A DNA stretch of 64,000 nt from positions 34,737,157 through 34,801,156 of the forward strand of contig CM019217.1 in the NCBI GenBank assembly GCA_009741485.1, read 5' to 3'. Positions 10,476-23,900 of the stretch are shown one piece after another. Position 1 is the stretch's first letter. Each line of letters begins with the position of its first letter. This DNA comes from Malurus cyaneus samueli. Its lineage: Eukaryota > Chordata > Aves > Passeriformes > Maluridae. A program made the translations under genes and the position numbers. The notes under the pieces were generated by a model. It worked only from the letters and a program-made list of their open reading frames with translations. It searched no databases and was not told the origin of the DNA.

Positions 10476-13375
10476 ATACTAATTTATACTTCAGCCTATT
10501 TTCTTCTCTATGGCAAAAAAATCTTTGAAATTGTGAGCTGTGACTCTGGAAGTAACTTAATAAAATAGCTTTCTCAGATAAGACATGTCCCCTTTTGTTA
10601 AGCCTTTCGTAGAATGATTCAAGTACATAGCCTGGGACGTTCTTAGAACTGAGATGCCATAGTGTACTTACAGATATATCTATTTAGTTACCTCAAAAAA
10701 ATGCACTTCTAGAACCATTAGCTTCTTATGTATAATTTTCAAACAGCTTGAAGTCTAGTCTTAGCCATGTGTGTACCATTTTATTTAAGGTCAAGCAGTT
10801 TCTTACTCTGCTAGAAACAAAGTGGAATTGCTGTACCTGAAAGGTCTGAACTTGTTAATGTGGAAATTATATTTTGAATTTATCTATCTGGTCTAACACC
10901 AGTCTTACACCAAATCCCACATGGTCTTCTTGTATTCAGTCATACACCTTACTTCCACAGTGATGAGAAGTGTTTAAGTGAAAGGGTAATTCCTGACTGA
11001 AGTTTTTGTGCAGTGCTTCAAAAAGCTGAATATTTACTAATGAGAGGGAGAAAGTTTCAGGAATCTTGTGGGTTAGATACACAGTTTGGCTGCTCTTGCA
11101 CTTTACTGAGCTAAATGTCCCTACAAGAATGCACAACAGCCTAGGAGGGAGAGAGGACAAGGAAATACAGTACATCGATGAATAGTGGCTGGTGCCAGTA
11201 GTCAGTCGGGAGACACTGAAATGAGCAGTCCTTGATTTCAACCACACTGTACAAAAGTGTTGCAGAAAGCCACATATTGCACTGGACCGAAAATACCTCT
11301 TTGTTGAATGTTGGGTAGGGAAATCTAAACCAAAGATGTATTTTCAAACTTTTTTTCCCTCCTGGATCAATTTTGCTTAGTCTTCTCTTCCGTACATCTC
11401 TTCATTCTATTAGCTGATTCTTTCCTCTTCTTTCCTGCATACGTTTTTACCTGTTCATCTTTATTTTCCTTCCCCATCTGTGTCTTTTGTGTATGAACAT
11501 TATTATCCTTGTCACTGTATTTTTACTGCTCATGAAAAATGAACACTTGAGAAATAATCACTGCACAGTGGCCAAACAGAAGGCAATCCTTCCTGTAAAT
11601 ACTACTTTTGTGTAATGGGCATGGTCAGATCAGTGCTAGAAGTGTAGTGAGAACAATTTATCTACATCACATTTTTTCCTCCACAGAAACAATACTGCTG
11701 TTCTTTTATACTTTAGAGTCCACATAGAATTTATCTTTTTTCCCCCTCTCTTATTTTTTAGCTCCTACTCTTTCATACTTCTATTGTATGAAAAACAGGT
11801 TTCTGTCATACAGACTCTCTCAAAGTCATCATTCATCCATGTGTTAAGATGTCTGCCAGCTTTCTTTTTCTACATCAATGACACAGAGTTTTCTTTATAC
11901 TCGAACACTTTTTGTTCTTCCTATTTTATAATGCATGCACAGTTGTGTTGTAAAGACTCATCAAAGTCACCATTGTTCTACATTTATCTGCATTGAACTG
12001 GCTTTGTCATTTATTAGTCTTCTAAATGTTCTTTATATTTTCTATCTGGTTACATTCTCCTTCATTATTTACAGCTCCTCTATCATCTCCTTCTGATTCT
12101 CATTACTCTTTTCTTTGACTTTAATACTCTGGGCCTCAAATACTTTCCACTACATCATCAAAGCCAAAAGTCTTAGCACTGATTTTATTGTAAGTTAGTA
12201 ATGTAACTTCTTATAAATTAATATTATTTGAATAAACACACTCATTCCTTCTTTGGGAAGCTAAAAGCAAGTTTTTGAAGCACTATGAGAGGGCATATTA
12301 ATGAAATCCCCGTTGATTTAGGTGGGAATTCTATTGCTTTAATCCTGAAATATGCTTTGGCACTTTAAATTGGGAATCTAACACACATTTAATAAAATGA
12401 CCTCCCACTCTAGATCCCAACAGCTAAATTCTTCCCTTGAGCCATCATGCCACTTCCAGTGGTTCAGACTGTGTGGCATGCCAAAGCAAAGTGGAAATTT
12501 TGCCCACAGTACACATAATCAGACTTAGAAGAGCAGACATTTTTACTTACATTAGTTTAACACTCATTAGAATTAATTACAAGCATGGATCAAGACAGTA
12601 AATCTCAATGTTTCATATTTTTTATGCATCTCTTAAGATGGTAGCAAGCTCTGCTCAGTGTGCTCATCAATGCCTTTACTGTGAAAAGAGAAAAATAGTT
12701 CTGTCTCATTTATTAGGGGTTCTGTCATTTAGTAAGTGGTAAATAATTCTAGGAAAAGTAATTCCACCTGGTAAGGTGGACTAGGGGAAAGATGTGACAT
12801 TACACCTCGGCAATATAAAACCTATGAAACAAATTGGTTAGAAAGTGTATTTACATAGAAAGTACATTTGAGAACATTTAAATCTATATTACATTTTTTT
12901 TTGGCTCAATTGTGAAGTTTACTGAAAACACTGCCAAAATCACAGTCTTTTGCTGTCATCTCAAAGAATACTAAACATTGACCAGTAACACAACTTCCTG
13001 ACAAGCTTTGAAGGTGTGACAGACATTTGAGACTCTTGCTCTATAGCAGTTGCTTCTCTTTTGTGTAATATGTCCATGTTTGCAAAGTCCATACTGGCCA
13101 AGAATTTATCAGCCAAAATAGTGAAAAGGACAAATATATTAGAAACTTTATTTTTTCAGCCAGGACTCCTTTCATGGACTGGTTTTTTTGCATGTTGTGC
13201 TTTTTATTTTTTATTTTGCATCCTCCTGTGGTTCCAAAGAACTTTTAAGAAGATGAAAGGTGTCTCTCACTTCCTTTGCTGTGTCTCATTTCAACTCTTT
13301 CTTCTCTCAGCTTATTATGTATTTATTAATCAGATTTTTATAAGCAGCTGGCACAGTTTACACCCAGACAGAAAT

Positions 13376-13927
13376 TAAGCAGCATGTGGCCACTTGCTCC
13401 CTCCCCTACCACTGGGCTCAGGGAGCCCAGTGGAATAGTAAAACTGGGGAAATTCATGAGTAGAGATAATTTAATAGGAGAAGCAAGGTAAAACACTCTG
13501 TATGGAGAGAAAGCAAAGCAAGCAAATAATATACCACTTCTCATCTCCAGGTTGGTGTTCAGCCATCTCCAGGAAGGCCAGGATCCATCACATGTCAATT
13601 GTGATTTTGGAAGAAAAGTACCATAACTCCTAAAATTCCCCTGCTTCCTTCTTGCCCTCACTTCATGTGTTGATCATGCAGTCACATGGTCTGAACAATC
13701 CCTGTGGTCAGGGGCAGCTCTCCCTGCTGGTTCCCCTCCCAAGCCCTTGTGTACCCCTGCCCCAGTCTCATCACTGACAGGACAGTTCGAGAAGCAGAAT
13801 AGAGCTGCAGTATGCAAGTGCTGCTCATCTCTATTTCAACACTGTTTTCAGCACAAATACAAAACATAACACCAGGCCAGCTACTATAAAGAAAACTAAG
13901 TCTATCCTAGCCAAAATCCTCACACCA
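13376..13927 (-). mobile_element. Old endogenous-retrovirus LTR, minus orientation
   Basis: The segment matches in order a bird LTR type I recognise. Near the left end are a GCAGCATGTGGCCAC string and a TGCTCCCTCCCC string. In the middle are words related to GTTCAGCCA and CCATGGTATGG. Near the right end are TCCCCTCCCAAGCCCTTGTG, then AACACCAGGCCAGCTACTA, then AACTAAGTCTATCCTAGCC. The last is the complement of the U3 start of the LTR, so it is read on the minus strand. GAAAT occurs at both proposed borders (13371-13375 and 13928-13932), within a shared CAGAAAT, giving a plausible target duplication. The proposed left terminus reads TA rather than TG, so the exact ends are uncertain. The copy is clearly diverged and solo. 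Several open frames of 60 to 107 codons here are by-products. Confidence 0.7.
13412..13436. repeat. Perfect 11-bp hairpin inside the LTR
   Basis: CCACTGGGCTC at 13412-13422 and its exact complement GAGCCCAGTGG at 13426-13436 are separated by only AGG. Confidence 0.9.
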
Positions 13928-13932
13928 GAAAT

Positions 13933-15169
13933 GCTGGCAGAAGTATAAGGGCTGCATAGCCCAAAGATTTGTGTAAGAGCTTTTTCTACTGTGATACAGA
14001 TAAGGAAGTAGAAGGAATATAGATTCACACAGTTCTGGAAGACTAAATATTTGGTGTCAGTCATTAATGTCAGAAATGTTTCAAAGTGTTAACAAAATTG
14101 GCATGATATTTGCATATAAAAATGTAGCTGTTGGACAGAAGACACAGTGCCCTTTTTCGAAGTTAGGCTGCAAACATACACCAAACAATACTTGGACATT
14201 GATTTTTGCTATAGTTTTAAAGAAACTAAGCAAGAATTTCCAGAACTCATCCCCTTGAGGCTTCAATTATTTTTACAAAGATTTCAAAATCAATCTGATT
14301 TCAGGAAGGATTCATAACAAAATTTGGCAGCTTTTCCTTTAATAACTGCTCACATTAGTATCATTTACAAGAAAATAAGTGTGTATCTAAGTATTCAGGC
14401 TTCACTGAAATTATTTAAAACTTGATTATCATTTCCAGTTATGTAATTTTCTATTCACTAACAATATTTACTAATAAATTAATAAATTTTATTGACATTT
14501 ATCTCCTACTTTTTGCTGCAGCCAAATTTTTGTAAGTTTAGAAGGTGTGAGATAAACTATTTCAAAAGTATTGAAATCATTGAAGAAATAGTTTACAAAG
14601 ACATCAATCCATTCTTTTCCTCAGGCCTTTGCTGAGAATTCCTGCAGTTCACAGAAAAGATTTAATGTTCTTCCACAGTAGCAAGAGCTGGATGTTGTGA
14701 TCAAGGGAGGCATTGCTGTTGATTTAGGGTAGGAGATATGTGCCTTCATTAGCTTTGCAACTCTCTTCTCAGTGGAGAAGTTATGGTCTGCAGATGTAGA
14801 GTGCAATATTTGTCATGAAGAGTATTTGCTGCTACTTTGGTTCCTCTTGACCTCTTTTCCTTTGTTCGGAATGTCACTATTTTCAAGGCTCAGACACTCA
14901 TGTGTATTATGTGCATTGTGTATAGTTTGTGCGCGTGCCTAAACTTCCATTTTTACTGACTCTTCATGCTGGAGGCCAACAAATCCAAGGATTTCCTTGT
15001 ACTCTCCCAAAAAAATACTGTTCTTCATTTTCGGGATTGAGCACAAAACATTTTCAGAGAACCATTTAATAATTCTTTCAAAATTAAGTTAGATACTCAG
15101 AGTCAAACTTTATATCTTTGCACTTTCCATCCTATGGAGTTACACAAATGCATTGTAACAAAAGAGTCA
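13933..15169. other. Unique sequence, nothing recognised
   Basis: AT-rich intergenic or intronic sequence between an LTR and a CR1 fragment. Only small chance open frames (such as a 77-codon minus frame ending in the LTR) were seen. Confidence 0.45.
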
Positions 15170-15262
15170 AAGAATCACAGAATGTCCTGAGTTAGAAAGG
15201 ACCTACAAGGATTATTGAGTCCAATTCCTGGCCCTACACAGGACCAGTCCTCCTTTCCCCAA
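15170..15262 (-). mobile_element. CR1 LINE 3'-end fragment
   Basis: Starts with AGAATCACAGAATGTCCTGAG, then AGAAAGGACCTACAAGGAT, then TTGAGTCCAATTCCTGGCCC and ACACAGGACCA. This is the typical reverse-oriented 3' end of a CR1 subfamily. Similarity is lost after an A run at about 15261. Confidence 0.85.
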
Positions 15263-16063
15263 AAAAAATGGTCAATAACCAGTGCATCCTTTCCTAATAT
15301 AATGCAAAACATTAATTATTATCAATGCTTCACAGATAATAGTGTCTACCAGATCACATGCAAATGTCACTGAAGATATTTTGATTTCACTAAATGTCTG
15401 CATTGTGGTTCATCTTCTCGTTCTCCATATCAAAGATCAGCAATAAACAGCAGCTTGTGACATTTAAAGTTGTACCTACTTTTGCTATTACATAGATGTA
15501 AACTCTCAGCAGAGGGTTATTAAAGATGTTTGTCTGACACCATTTCACTAGGACATCAAATTACATGTTACCTGTAACTTGAATGGAATGAAAGATTAAA
15601 GCATTTGCCTTAAATCTAGCATATTTGACTAGACTGCAAATGAACACAAGAGAAAGACATTTAACCACAGAGAGCTGTAAATTGATTAATGCATATGTTT
15701 TCTTTTTTTTTTTAATTCATTAAAAGAAACTGATAATTGTTAGCACATATTTTACATAGCAAAAAGTAAAATAAACCTAATTATTAACTCATATAAGAGA
15801 TAAAAACCAGATATCAATAACTAGCTAATTTTAGATGTGATGGCCATGTGCATTTGTGCGTGTAGAGTGAAGAGAGAAATGAAAATTTTTTAAAAACCAC
15901 TTTCTATGTACCAAGTAATTCAATGTAAATGGAATAGTCAGAAGTGAGTACCTGTAAGAGCTGTTAGTGTGAATTTTCTTGTTGCATTAGGTGATTGTGA
16001 GAAAAAGAAATGGATGAAGAATATGTTTATTCTTCACAAGATTCTTCCTGACTTCCCTCACAG

Positions 16064-16156
16064 AAAAGTAGGAACTATCTGGATCAGATGACACGGCATC
16101 TGTTTTGCAAAACAATTGCTGAACTTATGAGAGTTCTCATGGAAGCAAATGTGCAG
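16064..16156 (+). other. Candidate internal exon (unidentified gene, plus strand)
   Basis: A 93-nt segment follows a good acceptor (pyrimidine-rich CTTCCTGACTTCCCTCACAG) and ends before GTGTGT. It is open in phase 0 for 31 codons, with a helical-looking peptide containing NYLDQMTRHLF and ELMRVLMEANVQ, and mixed codon use unlike the flanks. No family is recognised. The minus strand over the same bases also has an open, splice-bounded reading, which warns that this may be coincidence. It conflicts in strand with the other candidate exons. Confidence 0.25.
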
Positions 16157-19100
16157 GTGTGTGGCACTCATATAATATAAGCTTTAAGGAATTTTTACTT
16201 GTCCTAAGGGAAAGTGTAAAATATTCCTTTTCATGGCCACAATGACCTATTTCTTAGGAATTTTTATGTGTTTTTCCCCTTTAAAACTACTTTTTTTTTC
16301 TGATTAACAGAAAAATCCCCATAAATTTCTTTTATCACACTTTAAACATGGTAAATGAGGCAATTTGTCAAAAGAGAAATCAAAAATCTCTATTTTTTTT
16401 ACTTCATCTGGAAGAACATTTATGTTCCTAAAGAAAGAAAAAACCCACTGATTATTAGCATTTCTGGTATTCTAATTCCATTGTCTTTCTCTGAGTACCA
16501 GTGCATGTTCTCTTTCACAAGGCTTTTCATTCTGATTATTTCTGTTAGGCTTGTAATTGCAAAGTCATTCCATTCTACATTTTCTTCAGATATCTTTTGT
16601 TTCTGACTGACACATCCTGATGGCTTTATTTTTATTATGTTGTATCCATAAGGACTGCATATTGACAGTATTGCTTCCAAACTTCACAGAGATTTTCAGA
16701 AAAATAGTCCAAAAAGAAAAGAAAAACCAAAGAAACTCAGAAGTTTCCAAGGTGGCCACAAAAAGGTATCTGTGCAAGATTGATGGCATTCAACTAGTGT
16801 CACACTTAAAACATACAGAATATAATACTTGTCGCTACAGCACCAACAATTACCCTGAGAATCTTAATTCAAAAATCAGAGAATAATAAATAGACACAGA
16901 TTGTTTCACACCTTCATAGCCAGAAAAATTCTTGCATCTGTGCAATCTTCCAACAATAATATTCTGAAAACTGGAAAAAAGTTTTAAAAAATCCCCACCA
17001 CATAAAATACCTTAATGCAGTAAATATATGATGCATAAGTATCCATTTTAGGTAGTCTGAAAATACACAGTTGCAGGCCATAGAAATGTACTGCCATATG
17101 GTATACACAAATCAGAGAAAAAATATCATAAAGGTGTAAAATTGTTTCAATAGGGATGTGATTGTCTGAATTAATGTAAAATATGTCCTGCAATAGAATA
17201 TAAAAAGTAAAGACTTTTCTGACACCTGGCATTGCTAGTTCATGAATAATTCCTAGAGATAACACAGAATTTTATCTATTTCGCTCTGTTGCAATTTATT
17301 CTCTGGAAATTTTTGCATTAAGGGAAATGAAAGACAGTTCTTTATACTTATTTAATTTTTGTTTCTTATATACAGATATGTTATTGTGAGTGCGATCATC
17401 ACTATAATGTAGAAATATGAGTCCCAGATACAAGTCATATGAAATGGTAATATTGGTCAAAATTATTTTAAACATAAATTTCATCACATCAATTTTTGAA
17501 ACAAGTTTCTAGAATCTGCAAGTTTCCTAAACCATGAATTAGGGCTTCAGTTCATCACATCTAATTTTTTTTAATCTCATTTAAACAAATGCATTATAGA
17601 CCTTGGTCAGAGAATGGCTTTCTTCATTGTTACTTACTCATCATAACACCATTTTAAGAAGGTAATAATTATTTTGAGTGATCTAGTATAAGTGGCTCAT
17701 GCCAATTTCCATTAATTAATGACCAAATGCAAATTTTGTCATTTTCACCATGATTAACTCTTTACATTTCTCTCTTCAGGTTTGATATAAGATGTGGCAA
17801 ACTGATCTTTTGTTTTAATGACAATACAAATTACATTTACATGACACGTATTTAATATTTTACAAGTCTTCCCCAACAAAAATAGTCACTCTTAGCACTG
17901 TTCTAAGATGGCAGGAAAAAAGCAAAATTGTGTGAGTATGAGAAAGCAAGGAGAATGATACCCTAGAGGTAGGGTTCTTAAATGCCAAATGCCCTTTCCC
18001 AGCCTCAACCATTTATTCTGAAAATGGCCTATCAAAAAGGCTTAGAGGGAGCAGTTTAATTACTGTTCCTTTGACAAATGTAATATATTTTCAGAAGCAG
18101 GTCCATACATTTATTTAAGGACAAATGTTGTACAACAAAACTGTCCTCAGATATATTTCATTCTATCATCCCATTTTTTTTCCACCTGGCTTGCACTGCT
18201 TTTCTTTTTTCTAATGACTATATCATTTCTAGAGACATTTTAAAATGAGTCTTAAATCATGTTTTCCTTTAATAGAACATGAGCTACACAAGCAGGGTGG
18301 GAGAAAGAGAGAAACAGTGTAAATTACAAAGTTTTTATAATGCTTTCATAAGAAAAGAATGACCAACAACCCTGTACCAGCCCCTATATATCTTGTCCTG
18401 AACTCAGCTGAGAGAGAAATACTTAAGTCCTCTCCTGGATACTCATAAATATGAAAGAAAGCACAGCATATTTCCATGCATATACTTCTTTCTTTCCCTT
18501 TCTCAGGAAATAAAGCAAAGCATTGACTATTTCTTTAGTTTTCTGAGGTTAAAAAGAAACCTAAAGCAGGCTGGAAGACAGGTTTTTTGAGCAGCCAGCT
18601 CAGATGTAAGTCCTGAAGGCAATGACCATTTCTAGAGTATCCAACTGGCAAAAGGCAGTTTCAGGGGTAGATCTGTACAGATCTGCAGCAGGAATGGACT
18701 ACTTGGCCTATGCTGAAGATAGCATAGAATGTTCGATTGTACAAGTAAGAAATTGGTGAGGCACTTCTTATCACTTGTAGTGGCAAAATCAGAAAAAAAT
18801 GAGTATTTGGGAAGTTTATACAGAGGCTAAAAGAAATAAAATATTTGATAAATATCTCCTCCTCTGCCCAGTGGATGAACCTGGTAAGTACCAAGTAATC
18901 CTAAATAAATTTGGTTCATTGTTCCCAGCTGCCATGCAGATGCTTCTATGACCCAATCCTCACAGCTATATCTGCAGAATTATGTTTTCCTACTAATAGG
19001 TTCTATTTATCATATGGCACTATAAATGCATTTATTTTATCAGCCTCTAGATGAAGGTGAAATTTGTCTCCAAAGCCGGAAAATTCATCAGCTAGTTTCA

Positions 19101-20880
19101 GAGCACTATAGTGCTGTCTCAGTACTCTGTGCATATGGAAAAAAAAGCCTAAATAGACTTTTCATTTTATCTTTTCCTATATAGCCAAAGGGAGTCATGT
19201 TCCCAGTAATTAGAATTGCATTCACATCTGAATAAGTTTTAGACTGTAATTGCAAAACTCAAAAAGAAAAAATACAAAAAAAAATTCCCCGTATAACACC
19301 TCCTTCCCGTATTGAAATTTGCTGAATTTAATTAAAATGTCTTTTGTTTAATTAAATTCAAAATAATTATTTAATAAGTTTTTAAAATTGTAATGAATCT
19401 TTGAAAATGAAACAGATATAGTTATGTCACAAATTTAAAATAAAAAAGAGTTATGGTGCTGTTTCCTAATAATGAAAAGTATAGCTAAAAGACAGATTTT
19501 CAGTTTGGTGCAAATGAAGGATAGTTAATATTTATTTCACCTTTTTTTCTTCATCCATGAAGAACAAAATATAATTTTCTTTCTTTCTTCCTAGACCAAG
19601 AAGGAAAAATTTCTTTCTTCTTATGCTTTTCTTTTCCAGATGTATGTGATGATTAATCACTGAATGTGTCTAGACCCCATGGTAATCTCTGCCCCTGTTT
19701 CAGTTTCTACATTCATCTTTGACACCATGAGTTTAGTTTTAATACAGTCCAATTGATTTGTTTGAAGAAACAACACCGTTTTTTTCTTTTTTCCTTTTTT
19801 TTTTCTTTTCCCCTCTGAAACATCACTGCTTCACAAATAAAAAGTTGCCAATATTCTCATGCTGTGTAAAATTGATTTGTAAAAACAGATTGCAAAACTT
19901 ATGAGTATGGTAAGGCATGTCCCATATTGCAATGCTTCCACTAAAGAGGCTACAGTGAAGTTAAGAAGGACATGATTTTTTAGGACTTTCCAAAGATTTT
20001 CATTGCCTTCATTGATTCTGATCCCAGCTGTCATGAAAGAAATGAGAATCAAAATAACTGTGTATGGTATAAATAAAAATGTCTGTATTGGTTCCCATGT
20101 CTCTGTCATATTTCTCTTTATGGACACTCCACTCCTCATCTACTGGAAAAGTGATGAAAATTAGAACCATATGTGGATGCTCCAGCAGTTCCCACTTAGA
20201 AAAATGTTTTGTGAGGTCAAAATAGTCATGCAAAAGCTCCACACATTTCATTTTAAATTTTCTTTCAATGATCTTTTAACCTATTTTGGACATTTTTAAA
20301 ACATCTGTAAAGTGGAGAAAGCTGCAATTTTTAGTTCAAAGTTTCTCTAAATTTTGGATGTATTTTTGATTGTTCTTTATGACAACAAATTATTCCTGGC
20401 TCCTTGTTGGATTGCAAACTGGAAGATTCTGGTTCCTGGTCAATTTAGTGTCCAAAAGCCTTACAAGTTAAGGAGCTGACTAACCTTAAAAAAAAGGAAT
20501 CTTTGAAAAACTGGAAAATGGTATACCATTTCATTCTTATATGCAGAAGAATGCAGATATCTTTATGCAGATAAAACTGCAGAATCACTTAATGTTTTGT
20601 TTTATATATGCTCAACAATATTAAAAATCAAGAATAATTATTCTGCATAAATGATTAGAATAGTAGTAGCAACTTGAGTTTGGTATTCAGAAGATATTGA
20701 ATAATATCTGAACTTACTATAGGTGTAAAATCTGTACATAGAACTGAGTATCTGAGCAACAGACCTGGAACAGCTTGATTGATAGTGATATTCACAGTGA
20801 TCAATTTGTGTTGGAAACTACTTTTAGTGTAATATTTTCTTAAAAACTTGGATGCCTTTATTAACAATTTTCTATATTAT

Positions 20881-20917
20881 TAAATAATATTTATTTTTAT
20901 ATTATTATATTATATAT

Positions 20918-20951
<34 letters not shown>

Positions 20952-20968
20952 ACACACATATATATAAA
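20881..20968. repeat. (AT)n / (TA)n microsatellite
   Basis: Long run of AT dinucleotides with ATT and ACAC interruptions; likely length-variable. Confidence 0.9.
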
Positions 20969-23900
20969 GAGAATAACATCATTGCATGAATGTAACCCAT
21001 TTTTTCTCTTTATCTAATTTACTGAGTGCCGATTTTAAGTCAAATAGATGAAAATAAATCTAGTCTTGTAGAATAAAAATAAATGTAGGACAGATTAGAT
21101 TCTGGGCTTTGTTGGCCCCATTGGAAACAAACACGGGACTGCTGCATCTCACAGATATTCCATTGTAGTCAGAAATTTAAAGACTTATATTGGTTAGTCA
21201 ATTATTATGGAGTATTTTTTAATAACTAACCTAAGCATTATTTTCGTGTTTAGAAGTACTGAGGTGTTTGCAGAAGCCTCCAAACAAGGCTTTCTTGAAA
21301 AAAAAAAAACAGAAGCAAGTTGCCTGAACTACTGAATGTGGTAATTGTACTTAAAAATAGGAGACTGAAAATGTACTGTGGGATCTAGGAGTGTCAAAGG
21401 CTTTGTTTCAGTGGTAAAAGCTCTAAAGAAATTCTGGAAACAAACTTATTTCCCTAAGACTAAAAGGAATTTGGAAGAAACTTGAATTTTAAAAATTATG
21501 AAAGCCATTCCTACAGCTAATCTCTAACAGTGTCAGAACACTGAGTGGGAAGTCAAGAAGTTAATTTCCATATTTCAGAATAGAAGGGTATGAACTAATT
21601 ACAAAAACTGTCTTGGTTCAGCTAAACAGTAGAATTTGCAGCTGTATGAGAGCTGTACCTGTCTCATGGAAAGCCAAACCCCTCTTTAAAACACTGAGAA
21701 TTTAGTGCAGAGAAACACCCTGGAAGGGGGTGGAGATGGAGAAAGAGATATACAGACAGGAATAGGATGGGTTTTTCTGTGCTTGAAATTGTCTATTTTT
21801 TAATCTTTTATCAAAAGAAACAGTCATGTCTGATTTCTTTCCTCACTAATTATAGTCATCATTAGGAGCAGGATTAATTGCAAAAATCCTATTAAAGAGA
21901 TATTACAGGGCAATTTATGAGACTAACGACTCTAAGAAGATTTGTCTTTCATGACATTTGTAAACCAGCAAATGGGAGGTACAAAGATTATCTGTGAAGA
22001 GCGTGTGGCTATCAAAATATCTATTTAACAACCAAAAATATTGTAACAAAATCCAGACTCTCTCAGCTTAACTATGTATTTTTATGATTATAAATGGGAT
22101 TTGGAACTTGCATCCCATGTACCCTGTTCCATCTTACAATGTCACAGCAGTTATCATTTCCTTCCAATGCACAGCAAAATTTTGCCTCAAATATTTTCTG
22201 CAAATTCAGTGTATTAAAACATGCCAAACATCACAAATTCTTTGCAGGCTAGCAAATTATCTTAACCTAATTTCTGGCAAAGTTTGGCAGTCATTAAAAA
22301 TGCAAATTTAAAGGCAAGTCAGCAGAACAAATCCTGTCCTATAGAAGGTATCAGTCTCTTTGTGACAGCATCCAGTGTAATTCACACAGGTATCTCTCCT
22401 TCAGAGCTCTCCTATACCACAACTACTATGTAATAGAATTAATAATTGCTAGGTGGTCAGTGAGCATCAACACCAACATTGTACATTTCTGAGAACCCAG
22501 GTAGGATGATCACACTTTGTATCACTATCTATGGCAATTCATTATTGTAGATACGGATATGCAAACAAAAACCAAAACGAATTGTTTCATTACTTGAAAA
22601 AGTTAATTAAATCATTATGTAAGAAACTATATTTCTTTCTGATACTGAAAATTCTCAAGTGGTATTATTCAATTCCCACAATTAAAATCAGCAAACATTC
22701 TCACTTCATTCTTTTCATGAACCTTTACAATTTTTATTAAACATACTTGCTAGAAACAGTCCTTAATTTATTCATTATAGTCAATGCATTATAAAAATTT
22801 ATTTTGTAGTCCACTAAGGGCTTCAAAGAATAGGGACTTCCGCATAATATTCAAGATAAAAAACAGCATTTAAAATAAACTGAGTGACTATGTGACAATC
22901 TACCCACTTGTAAATTCTGAAGTATTTTTGTCTTTAAAATAATGTTTCTAAATGCTGTTCATTTCAGGTCACATTTTTATCTACATAAAAAGGTGCACAA
23001 TAGATTGCAACATACTTATGTGTAAAGAGCTCTGAATTTATTTCTTTGCTGCTTATACAAAATTCACACATGAAGGAAAAAATAAAGTTAGGGATAAGTC
23101 ATTAACTAAAAGAAAAATCTCTCCAATTTAATGGTATCTTAATGAACACAAATTCCTCAAAACAACTCTATTTTAAAAACCTTTTGTATTTTAATCGAGC
23201 ATATCTGTGTTGAACTGTCTCCATCCTTGCCCCTGATACAGGTTTCTTACTGTACCAGTTAGAGAAATTGAATCACTCCACAAACACTTTTGAATCATTC
23301 AGTATTGAGACATCTGGTTTTTGCTCTATTCCCTCTCCTGATCTTCTACCTGTTTGAATACAAGCCATGAAGATGCAGAACTACAGTGAATAGAGTGTGT
23401 TTCTGTATGCTCTAAAAAAATTCAGTTGAACTGTGTACTGGCTTTATTATTTTGTGAGCAAGTGACCAGTGTCCTTACTTGACCGGAAAGAGAAAATAAA
23501 GAAATATTTATTGCATATCTGTCTTTTCAAGGTACTTTCCAGAAGCAATATGAAAGTGATTATCAATTACATAATTATGAGGCTTACCCACAAAATAAAG
23601 ATAATCATTAAGCAAATCATCTTTACACAAAGCTGTCAAAAGTGTTTTCTGAGTAAATGTTTCTTTTTACCACATATGCATCTCCTTGCAACAATAACTG
23701 AAAAGTTTATTATTTGTATGATACAGAGTCCTACTGGCTTCAAAAGTTTTGTTTTGTTTGTTTGGTGTTTTTTTTAGGGATCAGAAGTATGAATTTAAAG
23801 TTAATAAGAGTCTTAGATTCCCACTCTTATAATATCTCTTTGTGATACTGACTATACTTCTGTGAAATCTTCCTTTAAACATTTTCAAATGCAAGTTATG

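Larger units (their letters stand above)
8311..13375. other. Mostly unique AT-rich sequence
   Basis: Apart from a candidate minus-strand exon at 9658-9728 and a weak MIR-like piece at 10434-10475, nothing recognisable was found. Open frames of about 60 to 105 codons (for example on the minus strand at 10936-11247 and the plus strand at 13061-13378) show no motif or family resemblance and are treated as chance. Confidence 0.45.

Noticed and set aside
20516..20531. 16-bp perfect palindrome AAATGGTATACCATTT
   Set aside because: Short and AT-rich. Palindromes of this size are expected in 64 kb and nothing else supports a function.
21610..21740. TGTCTTGGTTCAGCTAAACAG start reminiscent of an LTR U3 end
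   Set aside because: The similarity stops after about 20 bp and no terminus, polyadenylation signal or target duplication could be found.
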